Both the position numbers and the translations under genes were made by a program. From Victivallales bacterium (GTDB taxonomy: Bacteria; Verrucomicrobiota; Lentisphaeria; Oligosphaerales; Oligosphaeraceae), in the NCBI GenBank assembly GCA_017431185.1, contig JAFRLP010000497.1, positions 1 through 9,773 on the forward strand: a DNA stretch of 9,773 nucleotides. The letters run 5' to 3'. The notes beneath the pieces were generated by a model. That model was not told where the DNA came from. It saw only the letters and a program-made list of their open reading frames with translations, and did no database searches. Shown here piece after piece: positions 1-6,409 of the stretch (positions are counted from its first letter, which is position 1; every line of letters begins with the position of its first letter).

Positions 1-1429
1 CCTCGCGGATTCCCTGAGAATCCGCGATGATTTTCGCTGGATTCAGGATATTCCTGGGGTCAAAGGCGTGTTTGATGGCGGCCATCAGGGCGAGGTTGGC
101 TGGTGGTATTGACTCGGCCAGATAGGGCTTTTTGGCAAAGCCGATTCCGTGCTCGCCCGAAACCTGTCCGCCGAACTCGCGCGCCTTGCCGTACAAGTCC
201 TGGAAAACCGCCTCCAGACGAGACTGCCATTCGACATCGGGCAGTTGGTCGCGGAGAATGTAGATGTGGAGATTTCCGTCTCCCGCATGGCCAAAGGAAC
301 GGATGCGGATGTGGTGCTTGTCCTGCAAGGCATGGGCAAAAAGAATGAACTCCGCGACATTCCTGCGGGGCACCACGACGTCGCACTCGTCCATTTCGGT
401 GGTGGAGGCCTTGATGGCCTCCAGAAATGCTCCGCGCGCAGACCAGATGGCCTCATTGCGCTCCTGTGTGTTGGAGAGGAGAACATCGAGGGCGCCCGCA
501 TCCAGGCAAATATGCGCGGCGGAGGTGTAGGCGAGTTCAAGTTCGGTCTGGCTGGCTGCATCAAAGGTGAGCAGCAGATAGGCGTCGGCACTGTTATCGG
601 GGAACTTGCGCCCCAGAAACTCCTCGGAGGCAAGAATGACCTCGCGTTCCATGAACTCGACGGCGGTCGGCACGGAACTTGCGCGTAGCACCAGCGGCAC
701 CGTCAGAATGGCTGCATTCAGGCTTGGAAACGGCACCAGCAGACTGATTTTGCATTTGGGCAACGGCAACAGGCGAAGGATGGCCTTGGTGACTATCGCC
801 AGCGTCCCCTCAGACCCGACAATCAAGTCCTTCAGGCTGTAACCTGAACTGTTCTTGACGACTTTTCCGCCCAATTCGGTGACTTCGCCATTGGGAAGAA
901 CAATCTCCAGCCCACGCACATAGTCGCGCGTCACTCCGTACTTGACGGCGCGCATTCCGCCAGCATTTGTGCTGATGTTCCCGCCGATGGTGGCGCTTTT
1001 CTCGCCAGGGTCTGGCGGATAGAGAAGGCCGCGTTCCTCGACATATTTGACGACCTCCATCAGCAACACGCCAGGCTCCAGGGTTAGTGTCAGGTTATCC
1101 TCATCCAGTTCAATGATGCGGTTCATTCCGCTCAGGTCAAGCAGGATTCCACCATGCAACGGCACCGCTCCGCCGACCAGTCCCGTCCCCTGCCCACGCG
1201 GGGTGACGGGAATGGAGTGCGCATAGGCGTATTTCATGATGGCCGAAACCTCCTGAGTGAAAACCGCATTGACCAGAACCTCTGGCCGTCTGCGGATGCC
1301 CGATAGTTCGTCGTGGCAGTAGTCATCTCCGACCTCGGGGCCAGCAATGACACGTTCTGGGGCGCAGACAGTTCGGAGGAACGCAATGTCCTGAGCGTCA
1401 ATGGTCTTGTAGTGGTCAGTTGTGCTCAT
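1..1429 (-). CDS. lctD: FAD-linked D-lactate/glycolate-type dehydrogenase (GlcD/LctD family), 3' end cut by window
   Basis: Probable catalytic subunit of an Etf-linked lactate dehydrogenase, oxidising lactate to pyruvate at FAD and passing electrons to the adjacent EtfAB in the cytoplasm. I translated it by hand on the minus strand: 476 codons stay open to the left edge with no stop. The PCMH-type FAD domain includes [14 protein letters not shown] (about 78-90), [21 protein letters not shown] (138-158, split by type) and [13 protein letters not shown] (203-215). The C-terminal FAD-oxidase domain has GHAGDGNLH (380-388) and SGEHGIG (424-430), motifs whose histidines and acid bind a divalent metal and substrate in relatives. 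FDPRNILNP near the left edge is the usual C-terminal signature, so only a few residues should be missing. The ATG overlaps the etfA stop in an ATGA, with AAGGA six bases upstream, implying translational coupling. Glycolate or another 2-hydroxyacid is a possible alternative substrate; the symbol is by analogy with Acetobacterium. Confidence 0.9.
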   Translation of the reverse strand, partial: MSTTDHYKTIDAQDIAFLRTVCAPERVIAGPEVGDDYCHDELSGIRRRPEVLVNAVFTQEVSAIMKYAYAHSIPVTPRGQGTGLVGGAVPLHGGILLDLSGMNRIIELDEDNLTLTLEPGVLLMEVVKYVEERGLLYPPDPGEKSATIGGNISTNAGGMRAVKYGVTRDYVRGLEIVLPNGEVTELGGKVVKNSSGYSLKDLIVGSEGTLAIVTKAILRLLPLPKCKISLLVPFPSLNAAILTVPLVLRASSVPTAVEFMEREVILASEEFLGRKFPDNSADAYLLLTFDAASQTELELAYTSAAHICLDAGALDVLLSNTQERNEAIWSARGAFLEAIKASTTEMDECDVVVPRRNVAEFILFAHALQDKHHIRIRSFGHAGDGNLHIYILRDQLPDVEWQSRLEAVFQDLYGKAREFGGQVSGEHGIGFAKKPYLAESIPPANLALMAAIKHAFDPRNILNPAKIIADSQGIRE

Positions 1430-2619
1430 TGCATGTCCTTGCGGTGTTTGATGGCTTCAATCAGCCGGGGGATCATCTGGTAGAGGTCGCCAGTGATGGC
1501 AACGTGAGCGACCTTGAAAATCGGGGCGTTCGGGTCGGTGTTGATGGCGATGATCTGCTCGGAGCCGTTCATGCCAGCGACAAACTGGATGGCTCCCGAT
1601 ATCCCGCAGGCTATCAGAAGTTTGGGCTTGACGGTACGCCCGCTGAGGCCAATCTGCTGTTTGGGGTCAGTCCAGCCCGCCTCAACCAACGCGCGTGTCG
1701 AAGCGACTCGACCGTTCAGAAGCGAGGCCAATTCCTCAAGCATCGAAAGGTCCTCGGGTTTCTTGAGCCCCCGTCCACCTGCCACAATGACCTCGGCCTC
1801 CTCAATGCCAGACTCACGCGTCTTGGGTGTCACCGAGAGGATTTCAATTGCGGTGACAAGCGCCTCAGGCGAAAGCGTGCGGCGTGTCACCTTGCCATGC
1901 GCCGCGCTTTTGGGCGGAATCGAGAAAATCTTGTATCGCACTGTCGCAAACTGCGGACGGTGCTTCGGCGTGCGGATATGCGCCATGATGTTGCCGCCGT
2001 AGGCAGGACGAATCTGGTCAAGGTCTGTGTTTTCCGCAATGTCAAGCAATGTGCAGTCCGCCGTCAGTCCCGTGCGGAAGCGTGCCGCCGTGCGCGGAGC
2101 CAAGGAACGACCTGTGACTGTCCCGCCAACCAGAACCACTGACGGATGAACCGCGTGGATGAAATCCTCCACCATGGCAGTGTATGGCTCCACGCGGAAA
2201 TGACGCAGTTCGGGAGCCTCGTAGAGGAAAACCTCGTCCACGCCATACTCCAGAATGTCCTGAGTCAATGGCGCGACATTCTCCCCGCCCAGCACGCAAT
2301 AGACAGGATACGCGACCTTCCTGGCGAGTTCCCTCGCCTTGCCGAGCAATTCAAAGGTGACGGGATGGATTCGCCCGTCGCTGACCTCCGCGACAACGGC
2401 GATTCCGCGCCATGCGGACTTGTCTAGAATCGGGCCATTCCCGTCATCTTCCACAAACTCGAACACGCCGTTGCCTTTGCGGATGCAGAGGCGGCAGAAG
2501 CGGCACCCCGCGCCTATCGACAGTTTCCCGTCATGCAACTCTATGGCGTGAAACGGGCAAAGGGCAGCCAGAGCCTCCGCATCCTGAACCAGTTCCTGAT
2601 GAATATGGATGTAAGCCAT
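1426..2619 (-). CDS. etfA: Electron transfer flavoprotein alpha subunit with N-terminal [4Fe-4S] domain
   Basis: Large Etf subunit of 397 residues; carries the FAD that shuttles electrons between EtfB and the partner dehydrogenase. Residues 1-60 form a short ferredoxin-like domain with Cys21 (in CPFHAIE), Cys39, Cys42 and Cys45 (CRFCRLC), enough for one [4Fe-4S] cluster that may exchange electrons with ferredoxin. The Etf alpha/beta domain follows (about 70-250), with [20 protein letters not shown] near 170-190. The C-terminal FAD domain holds [11 protein letters not shown] (about 281-291), [20 protein letters not shown] (324-343) and [10 protein letters not shown] (359-368). I chose the ATG at 2619 over an in-frame TTG at 2625: GAGGTG lies seven bases upstream of the ATG but only one base from the TTG. 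It begins six bases after etfB ends and overlaps the dehydrogenase by four bases. The ferredoxin extension is typical of LctC-like and other bifurcating Etfs, not of mitochondrial-type Etf. Confidence 0.93.
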   Translation of the reverse strand: MAYIHIHQELVQDAEALAALCPFHAIELHDGKLSIGAGCRFCRLCIRKGNGVFEFVEDDGNGPILDKSAWRGIAVVAEVSDGRIHPVTFELLGKARELARKVAYPVYCVLGGENVAPLTQDILEYGVDEVFLYEAPELRHFRVEPYTAMVEDFIHAVHPSVVLVGGTVTGRSLAPRTAARFRTGLTADCTLLDIAENTDLDQIRPAYGGNIMAHIRTPKHRPQFATVRYKIFSIPPKSAAHGKVTRRTLSPEALVTAIEILSVTPKTRESGIEEAEVIVAGGRGLKKPEDLSMLEELASLLNGRVASTRALVEAGWTDPKQQIGLSGRTVKPKLLIACGISGAIQFVAGMNGSEQIIAINTDPNAPIFKVAHVAITGDLYQMIPRLIEAIKHRKDMQ

Positions 2620-2625
2620 GAGCAA

Positions 2626-3426
2626 TCACCTCGGTTGCTGAAGGTATTTCTGTTCGTCAAGACGACGGAAGAGCCGTTCCGCCAATTCATCGGCATCCCC
2701 CTCCCAGCGTTCCTGACTGCGATGATTTTCAGGAGGGAAGATGCGCTGGACCTGCGTCGGCGAGCCATTCAAACCGTAATGCTTTGGTTCGCGGTCCGCC
2801 AAATCGTCCAGCGTGAGTATTCGGATGGGACGATCCGCCGTGGCGAGTTTGCGCTTGAACGATGGAAGCCTCGGCTCGAAAATCCCCTTTTCGACCGTGA
2901 GCAAGCAGGGGAACGGAATGCGCACTGTCTCGATTTGCAATGGAAGGTCAAGGTCGGCAGTGAGCCCCTCATCCGTGACCTCAAGAAGCCGAAGCACGCC
3001 AGTGGCGTGGGGAAGGCCCAGAAACTCGGCGAGTTCGGAGCCGACCTGCGCGGTGTCGCCGTCGGTAGTCTGTTTCCCGCAGATGATGAGGTCAGCCCCA
3101 CCAATGGCACGGATGCCCTGCGATATGGTATAGGAGGTGGCTAGCACATCTGCCCCGCCGAAACGGCGGTCGGAAAGCAGAACGCCGTCATCGACGCCCA
3201 TCATGAACGCCTCGCGCAGAATCGCCTCCGCCTGCGGTGGCCCCATGGTCAGGGCGGTGAGGGAGGCGCCAACCTGTGCGCTGATGCGCAGGGCGGTCTC
3301 CAGCGCGTAGAGGTCGTATGGATTCATCTTAGCCTCTACGCCGTCACGTTTCAGTACGCCCGTTTGCGGGTCAATCTCAACTTGGGCGGTGCCAGGCACT
3401 TGTTTGATGCAGACTATGATTTTCAT
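2626..3426 (-). CDS. etfB: Electron transfer flavoprotein beta subunit (bifurcating type)
   Basis: Small Etf subunit of 266 residues, first gene of the operon. It begins with the classic MKIIVCIKQVP and continues with KMNPYDLYALETALR (about 33-47). The nucleotide-binding loop reads CGKQTTDGDTAQVGSELAE (116-134). In bifurcating Etfs this loop is part of the site for the second FAD (in place of AMP) and NAD(H). The family usually has Pro after QVG; this protein has Ser130. I chose the ATG at 3426 because it gives the canonical N-terminus. An in-frame TTG at 3459 would add 11 residues with no family resemblance and no Shine-Dalgarno. The chosen ATG also lacks a clear Shine-Dalgarno, although the two downstream genes of the operon have good ones. 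With etfA and the GlcD-like gene this makes the LctBCD arrangement; NAD+ reduction is expected here. Confidence 0.93.
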   Translation of the reverse strand: MKIIVCIKQVPGTAQVEIDPQTGVLKRDGVEAKMNPYDLYALETALRISAQVGASLTALTMGPPQAEAILREAFMMGVDDGVLLSDRRFGGADVLATSYTISQGIRAIGGADLIICGKQTTDGDTAQVGSELAEFLGLPHATGVLRLLEVTDEGLTADLDLPLQIETVRIPFPCLLTVEKGIFEPRLPSFKRKLATADRPIRILTLDDLADREPKHYGLNGSPTQVQRIFPPENHRSQERWEGDADELAERLFRRLDEQKYLQQPR

Positions 3427-3512
3427 GAATGTTTCAATCGGCCAGAATGTTGCAGACAATAGGCGAAAATCTCATGATTAACGTCTCCCAATCCTGTATA
3501 TTCGCTCATTGC

Positions 3513-3523
3513 TTGTCATAGCA
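3513..3523. promoter_or_regulatory. Possible GntR-family operator half-match upstream of the lct operon
   Basis: TTGTCATAGCA fits the FadR-subgroup GntR pattern TNGTNNNACNA at all fixed positions but one (G where C is expected). It also sits in a small dyad, TGCT-N6-AGCA, at 3510-3523. GntR-type regulators control lactate operons in several bacteria, which makes the position suggestive. A match this short can occur by chance. Confidence 0.2.
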
Positions 3524-3581
3524 TTAAATATAACAGCCGCATTGTTTTTTGCAAGACACACACTGCGCAATCTTCCAGCGT

Positions 3582-3609
3582 TTGCAAATACGGTGAAATC
3601 GGATATATT
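3582..3609 (+). promoter_or_regulatory. Putative sigma70-type promoter for the heparinase-type gene
   Basis: TTGCAA at 3582-3587 and TATATT at 3604-3609 are separated by 16 bases. This predicts a transcript start near 3616, about 25 bases upstream of the ATG at 3641. The match is 4 of 6 and 5 of 6 to the consensus. It was found by eye in AT-rich DNA, so it is tentative. Confidence 0.35.
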
Positions 3610-3640
3610 AATAAAATCACTCCCACCCCCAAGCAAAAAC

Positions 3641-5368
3641 ATGCTTCATCCATTCAAGACTTTTCCCAAGGCGTCGGAGCGCGACGTCTGGGAACGCATC
3701 TTCGCCAGCGAGGAGAAGCGTAAATTGACCTCCGCCATCATGACGCATGCGGAAGCAGCTCTGGCCGAGCCAGTGCTTCCGCTGACCGCCACGCTGTACA
3801 TGGAGTTCACGCGCAACGGCAACCGTTCCCGCTACGAAGCCAACTATTTCGGCAGACGCATGAGCCTCTCCGCATTGGTCTTGGCGGAAATCCTTGAGCA
3901 CAAGGGACGGTTCCTCGACAAAAGCATAGACTTCATCTGGGCGATTCTCGGCGAGCCGTCCTGGTGTCTGCCCGCCCATCATCTTCACATAGAGCCCAAT
4001 TCCTCCGACCCCCTGCCTACCCCTGAATGCGAAAACATCGACCTGTTCGCGGCGGAAACAGGCGTGTTCCTGGCCATGGTCCTTGACCTCATGTCCGAGG
4101 AGTTGGCGGACATCTCCCCCAATCTTGTCCAGCGCATCAGAATGGAGATCCTGCGGCGAGTGCTGCTCCCGACTGAGGCAGACCTCGCCCGTTACCACTG
4201 GAGCCGTGCCACTAACAACTGGAATCCCTGGATCTGCTCCAATCTGCTGTGGACAGCCAACGTGCTCTTCGCCGATGAACCGGCGCGTTTTGACTCCTAC
4301 GCCAAACTCCTCCAGCCATCCATCAAGAACTATTACGACGCCTACCCAGATGACGGCGGATGTGACGAGGGCCCTGGCTACTGGAATCTCTCACCGCCCA
4401 AATATTTCCTGTTCATGGAAGCACTTCGCCGCGCATCGGACGGTGCCATCTCCTGCATCGGAGACACGAAGTTCCAAAAAATGGTCGGCTATATCGTCGA
4501 TGCATGGTATGAACAGAACCGCAACGCCCGCTTTGCCGACTGCGGCGGACGCCACGGACTCAACACTGGTGTGCTACGCGCCATGTCCGAACAGGCGGGC
4601 GTTCCCCAAGGCATCGCACTCGCCGACATGCTGGACGACTGCATAGACATCTTCCCCAAACCACATTCAGCCCTTCTGCCACCGCTTTTCGACCTCTTCA
4701 CCGACCGCCATCCCGAATGCGCCATGCCCCGCCGGGCCTTCAGCATCTACCCGATGCTCCAGCAGGTGTTCCTGAAGCGCGACGGACTTTTCATCGCCCT
4801 CAAAGGCGGCCACAACCACGAGTCGCACAACCACAACGACGTCGGCCAGTTCGTCATAGGCCAGCATGGGCGCTTCACCGTGCTTGACCTGGGTTCGGCA
4901 ACCTACGACCAATCGACATTCTCCTCCCAGCGCTACAGCAACTTCCCGCAAAGCGGCTTGAGCCACAATCCGCTCGTCTTCAACGGCATCCCGCAGGAGG
5001 CGGGTCACGGCTGCGCCACGCAATTCGAGGCCAGCGGGGATGAAGACGCCTTCTCCTGCCGAATGGAAATCAGCAGTTGCTATCCAGCCTCCTTGGGGCT
5101 TCTGTCCTATCATCGGACATTCTCGTATGACGGCCACACCTTCACGGTGCAGGACAGCTGGAAGGCTTCCACTCCCCTGAAGCCGACCATGACACTGCTC
5201 CATGAAACATCTAAACCGCTTGTCCAGTGCGACTTGCCACAGACGACGGAGGAATACCCCATCTCCGATGCCTGGCTTTCGCACGCCTGGGGCAACATGC
5301 TCTATCGCACTCTCATCACCGCCCCCGAGGCAACGGAGGGAATAATTACACTGTCCTTCCCCCTGTAA
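3641..5368 (+). CDS. Heparinase II/III-family polysaccharide lyase-like protein
   Basis: Probable lyase or lyase-like enzyme acting on uronic-acid-containing glycans or oligosaccharides; 575 residues from this ATG. Residues 1-350 look like the alpha/alpha-toroid domain, with NNWNPWICSNLL (192-203) and DEGPGYWN (242-249), both typical of the family. The heparinase II/III beta-sandwich follows, with KGGHNHESHNHNDVGQF (388-404), DLGSATYD (416-423) and a YSNFPQSGLSHNPLVFNG stretch (432-449). The His-rich SHNHND segment matches the conserved motif of this domain. From this ATG there is no signal peptide, so the product may be cytoplasmic and act on imported oligosaccharides. An in-frame TTG at 3509 would add 44 residues starting with a hydrophobic run, but that stretch has intergenic base composition. 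The ATG itself has no strong Shine-Dalgarno. The gene is a single-gene unit, divergent from etfB and convergent with rpmA. Substrate cannot be assigned. Confidence 0.85.
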   Translation: MLHPFKTFPKASERDVWERIFASEEKRKLTSAIMTHAEAALAEPVLPLTATLYMEFTRNGNRSRYEANYFGRRMSLSALVLAEILEHKGRFLDKSIDFIWAILGEPSWCLPAHHLHIEPNSSDPLPTPECENIDLFAAETGVFLAMVLDLMSEELADISPNLVQRIRMEILRRVLLPTEADLARYHWSRATNNWNPWICSNLLWTANVLFADEPARFDSYAKLLQPSIKNYYDAYPDDGGCDEGPGYWNLSPPKYFLFMEALRRASDGAISCIGDTKFQKMVGYIVDAWYEQNRNARFADCGGRHGLNTGVLRAMSEQAGVPQGIALADMLDDCIDIFPKPHSALLPPLFDLFTDRHPECAMPRRAFSIYPMLQQVFLKRDGLFIALKGGHNHESHNHNDVGQFVIGQHGRFTVLDLGSATYDQSTFSSQRYSNFPQSGLSHNPLVFNGIPQEAGHGCATQFEASGDEDAFSCRMEISSCYPASLGLLSYHRTFSYDGHTFTVQDSWKASTPLKPTMTLLHETSKPLVQCDLPQTTEEYPISDAWLSHAWGNMLYRTLITAPEATEGIITLSFPL

Positions 5369-5394
5369 AGACCACGCAAGCCTCGCCTTGTCAC

Positions 5395-5421
5395 ATCTTC
5401 CTTGGACACGTTCAAGAAGAT
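5395..5421 (+). terminator. Hairpin downstream of the heparinase-type gene, possible terminator
   Basis: ATCTTCCTTG (5395-5404) and CAAGAAGAT (5413-5421) pair with one bulged base around an eight-base loop. It starts 27 bases after the stop codon. No T-run follows, so it does not look like a classical rho-independent terminator and may only shape the 3' end. Confidence 0.3.
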
Positions 5422-5506
5422 ACGCCAACCTGCCCGCAGGGCCAAGGTCTTGCGTTGCGTTCCCTCCTTGTGCCTTTCCTATGAAACATGGCATGGGTTA
5501 TGTTGA

Positions 5507-5525
5507 CGGCGGTGGGACGCCGCCG
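5507..5525. repeat. GC-rich inverted repeat in the convergent intergenic region
   Basis: CGGCGG (5507-5512) and CCGCCG (5520-5525) form a perfect six-base-pair stem around a seven-base loop. No T-run follows on either side. It lies between the convergent heparinase-type gene and rpmA and could contribute to transcript ends in either direction. Confidence 0.35.
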
Positions 5526-5540
5526 CACTGAACAATATGG

Positions 5541-5583
5541 CCAAACAAAAAACCCGCAGTCCTTGGCGTGGACAACGGGTTTT
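5541..5583 (-). terminator. Rho-independent terminator of rpmA
   Basis: Read on the minus strand, AAAACCCG (5583-5576) pairs with CGGGTTTT (5556-5549). Inner GTCC/GGAC pairs (5559-5562 with 5570-5573) extend the stem, and a TTTTTTGTTTGG tail follows. It begins about 49 bases after the rpmA stop. The stem is also flanked by four Ts on the plus strand, so it could stop read-through from the convergent gene too. Confidence 0.85.
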
Positions 5584-5590
5584 CCAGTGA

Positions 5591-5604
5591 GCTGTCTAGA
5601 CAGC
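5591..5604. repeat. Perfect 14-bp palindrome GCTGTCTAGACAGC
   Basis: A perfect palindrome with no loop lies between the rpmA stop codon and its terminator. The zero spacer argues against an RNA hairpin and fits better with a protein-binding dyad. No function can be assigned from sequence alone. Confidence 0.4.
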
Positions 5605-5631
5605 GGCTCTCGCTACAATGCGGGCAATGTA

Positions 5632-5892
5632 TTATGCCTCAGCGGCGGGAGCGGGGAGGATATTGATGGTGCGGCTGCTCTTCACGAACTGGACGATGCC
5701 ATCGATGAGGGCGAAGACCGTGTAGTCACGTCCCAACCCGGCATTTTTGCCAGCGCGGAACTTGGTGCCGCACTGCCGCAGAATGATGCTGCCAGCGGTG
5801 ACGAACTGTCCGCCGTATGCCTTCACGCCACGGTATTTCGGATTGCTGTCCCGACCATTGCGAGTGGAGGATTGACCTTTCTTGTGTGCCAT
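5632..5892 (-). CDS. rpmA: 50S ribosomal protein L27
   Basis: Component of the large ribosomal subunit near the peptidyl-transferase centre; 86 residues, the usual length. The N-terminus [20 protein letters not shown], then [10 protein letters not shown] (about 22-31), [24 protein letters not shown] (42-65 region) are diagnostic for the family. The start is secure: the family always begins MAHKKG here, and AAGGA lies eight bases upstream of the ATG. There is no N-terminal extension of the kind cleaved in Firmicutes. The gene ends in its own terminator and has candidate promoter elements upstream, so it looks monocistronic. Bacteria usually carry rplU (L21) just before rpmA and often obg after it; here the upstream neighbour on the same strand is a symporter remnant, and the downstream gene is convergent. 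Confidence 0.97.
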   Translation of the reverse strand: MAHKKGQSSTRNGRDSNPKYRGVKAYGGQFVTAGSIILRQCGTKFRAGKNAGLGRDYTVFALIDGIVQFVKSSRTINILPAPAAEA

Positions 5893-5925
5893 TTTCGCGT
5901 TCCTTCTGGGTATGATTATCTCTCG

Positions 5926-5940
5926 GAAAATTCAATTTTC
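5926..5940. promoter_or_regulatory. Perfect AT-rich dyad GAAAATT-C-AATTTTC upstream of rpmA
   Basis: Seven-base arms surround a single central base, 34 bases upstream of the rpmA start. It would sit just after the transcript start predicted from the weak promoter at 5950-5977. One central base is too short for an RNA loop, so a DNA-binding site is likelier than a hairpin. AT-rich dyads also arise by chance. Confidence 0.3.
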
Positions 5941-5949
5941 GTATCTCAT

Positions 5950-5977
5950 AATGTAATCCGCATTCCCAAATATTCAA
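5950..5977 (-). promoter_or_regulatory. Tentative promoter for rpmA
   Basis: On the minus strand TTGAAT (5977-5972) and TACATT (5955-5950) are 16 bases apart, each matching 4 of 6 consensus bases. A start near 5943 would give a roughly 50-base leader to the rpmA ATG. The match is weak, but a ribosomal protein gene placed after a broken gene needs a promoter somewhere in 5893-6060. Confidence 0.25.
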
Positions 5978-6067
5978 TCTCCCAACCGATAAATTGTTGC
6001 AGTTTGCCGAAAAACAGGCCATTTTTATGCGAAAAGCAACTGTTCAGCCCCCACCAGTTTTGACATG

Positions 6068-6095
6068 CCAGGCATCGTGGTTTGATGCAGCCTGG
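6068..6095. repeat. Hairpin at the symporter breakpoint
   Basis: CCAG-GCATC (6068-6076) pairs with GATGC and CTGG (6084-6088 and 6092-6095) around a seven-base loop, with a three-base bulge AGC. It begins four bases beyond the last codon that resembles the symporter family. There is no T-run, so it is not an obvious terminator. It may be a repeat element or a deletion-prone site. Confidence 0.4.
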
Positions 6096-6409
6096 AGTAC
6101 TGATGGGAAGCGTTATCGTTGTCCAGAAGGAAAGGGCAAAACCAGTGCGATAGTGAACTTCCGTAAAACTGACCAGGCCGATGATGGACAGAAGCGACGC
6201 CATGTCCCCGACGGCAATCACATACCGTCCGCAAACCCTCCCCACAGAACAGAAACTTGTCACATCCCGCAGATAGCGCCGTGTGCGAAATGCCATCCAC
6301 AGCACAAAAACCAAGGGAATCAATACAATGGCAAAATCCAGAATTGACATGGCGCAGTTGGCATTCAGAACCACAGACTACTTCAAACCCCAGAGCCCCT
6401 TGCCATCCC

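Larger units (their letters stand above)
3427..3640. promoter_or_regulatory. Divergent AT-rich intergenic region between etfB and the heparinase-type gene
   Basis: This 214-base gap separates two outward-facing genes and is visibly more AT-rich than the coding sequence around it. An open frame from a TTG at 3509 runs through it into the heparinase-like gene, but its codons are AT-rich and unlike the rest of that gene, so I treat it as noncoding. Promoters for both directions should lie here. I can point to a reasonable sigma70-like pair only for the plus strand (separate entry). For the minus strand, TATACA is readable around 3496-3501, but no convincing -35 element accompanies it. Confidence 0.6.
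5946..6350 (-). pseudogene. Truncated sodium:solute symporter (SSS family), N-terminal remnant
   Basis: A full symporter of this family has about 500-600 residues and 12 or more membrane helices, and imports sugars or other solutes with Na+. Only the first about 84 codons (6350-6099) look like the family: MSILDFAIVLIPLVFVLWMA (helix 1), then SVGRVCGRYVIAVGDMASLL with SIIGLVSFTEVHYRTGFALS (helix 2 and the start of helix 3), ending at FWTTITLPIS. The frame then runs through Cys/Trp-rich sequence without family resemblance to a stop at 5946. I saw no continuation in the other two minus frames, which points to loss of the 3' part by deletion or rearrangement and not to a simple frameshift. The start lies 59 bases after the large hydrolase-like gene and has no clear Shine-Dalgarno. 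An in-frame GTG at 6374 is an alternative. It was probably the uptake partner of that gene. Confidence 0.7.

Noticed and set aside
85..688. Open frames of about 180 codons on both strands at the left edge
   Set aside because: These bases belong to the GlcD-like gene in another minus frame, which reads without stops across the whole stretch and contains SGEHGIG and GHAGDGNLH.
1420..2142. 240-codon plus-strand open frame opposite etfA
   Set aside because: It is the shadow of etfA, whose FAD motifs are unmistakable on the other strand.
2620..2625. TTG start for etfA two codons upstream of the ATG
   Set aside because: The GAGGTG Shine-Dalgarno is one base from this TTG but seven bases from the ATG at 2619.
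3509..3640. TTG-started 44-residue extension of the heparinase-type protein with a hydrophobic start
   Set aside because: Base composition is intergenic, a promoter-like pair lies inside it, and the conserved part begins after the ATG at 3641. Kept only as a finding about localisation.
4667..5494. 275-codon minus-strand open frame opposite the heparinase-type gene
   Set aside because: The plus strand carries clear family motifs over the same bases; the antisense product shows none.
5488..6063. 191-codon plus-strand open frame covering rpmA
   Set aside because: It is antisense to L27, which is certain, and its ends fall in AT-rich noncoding DNA.
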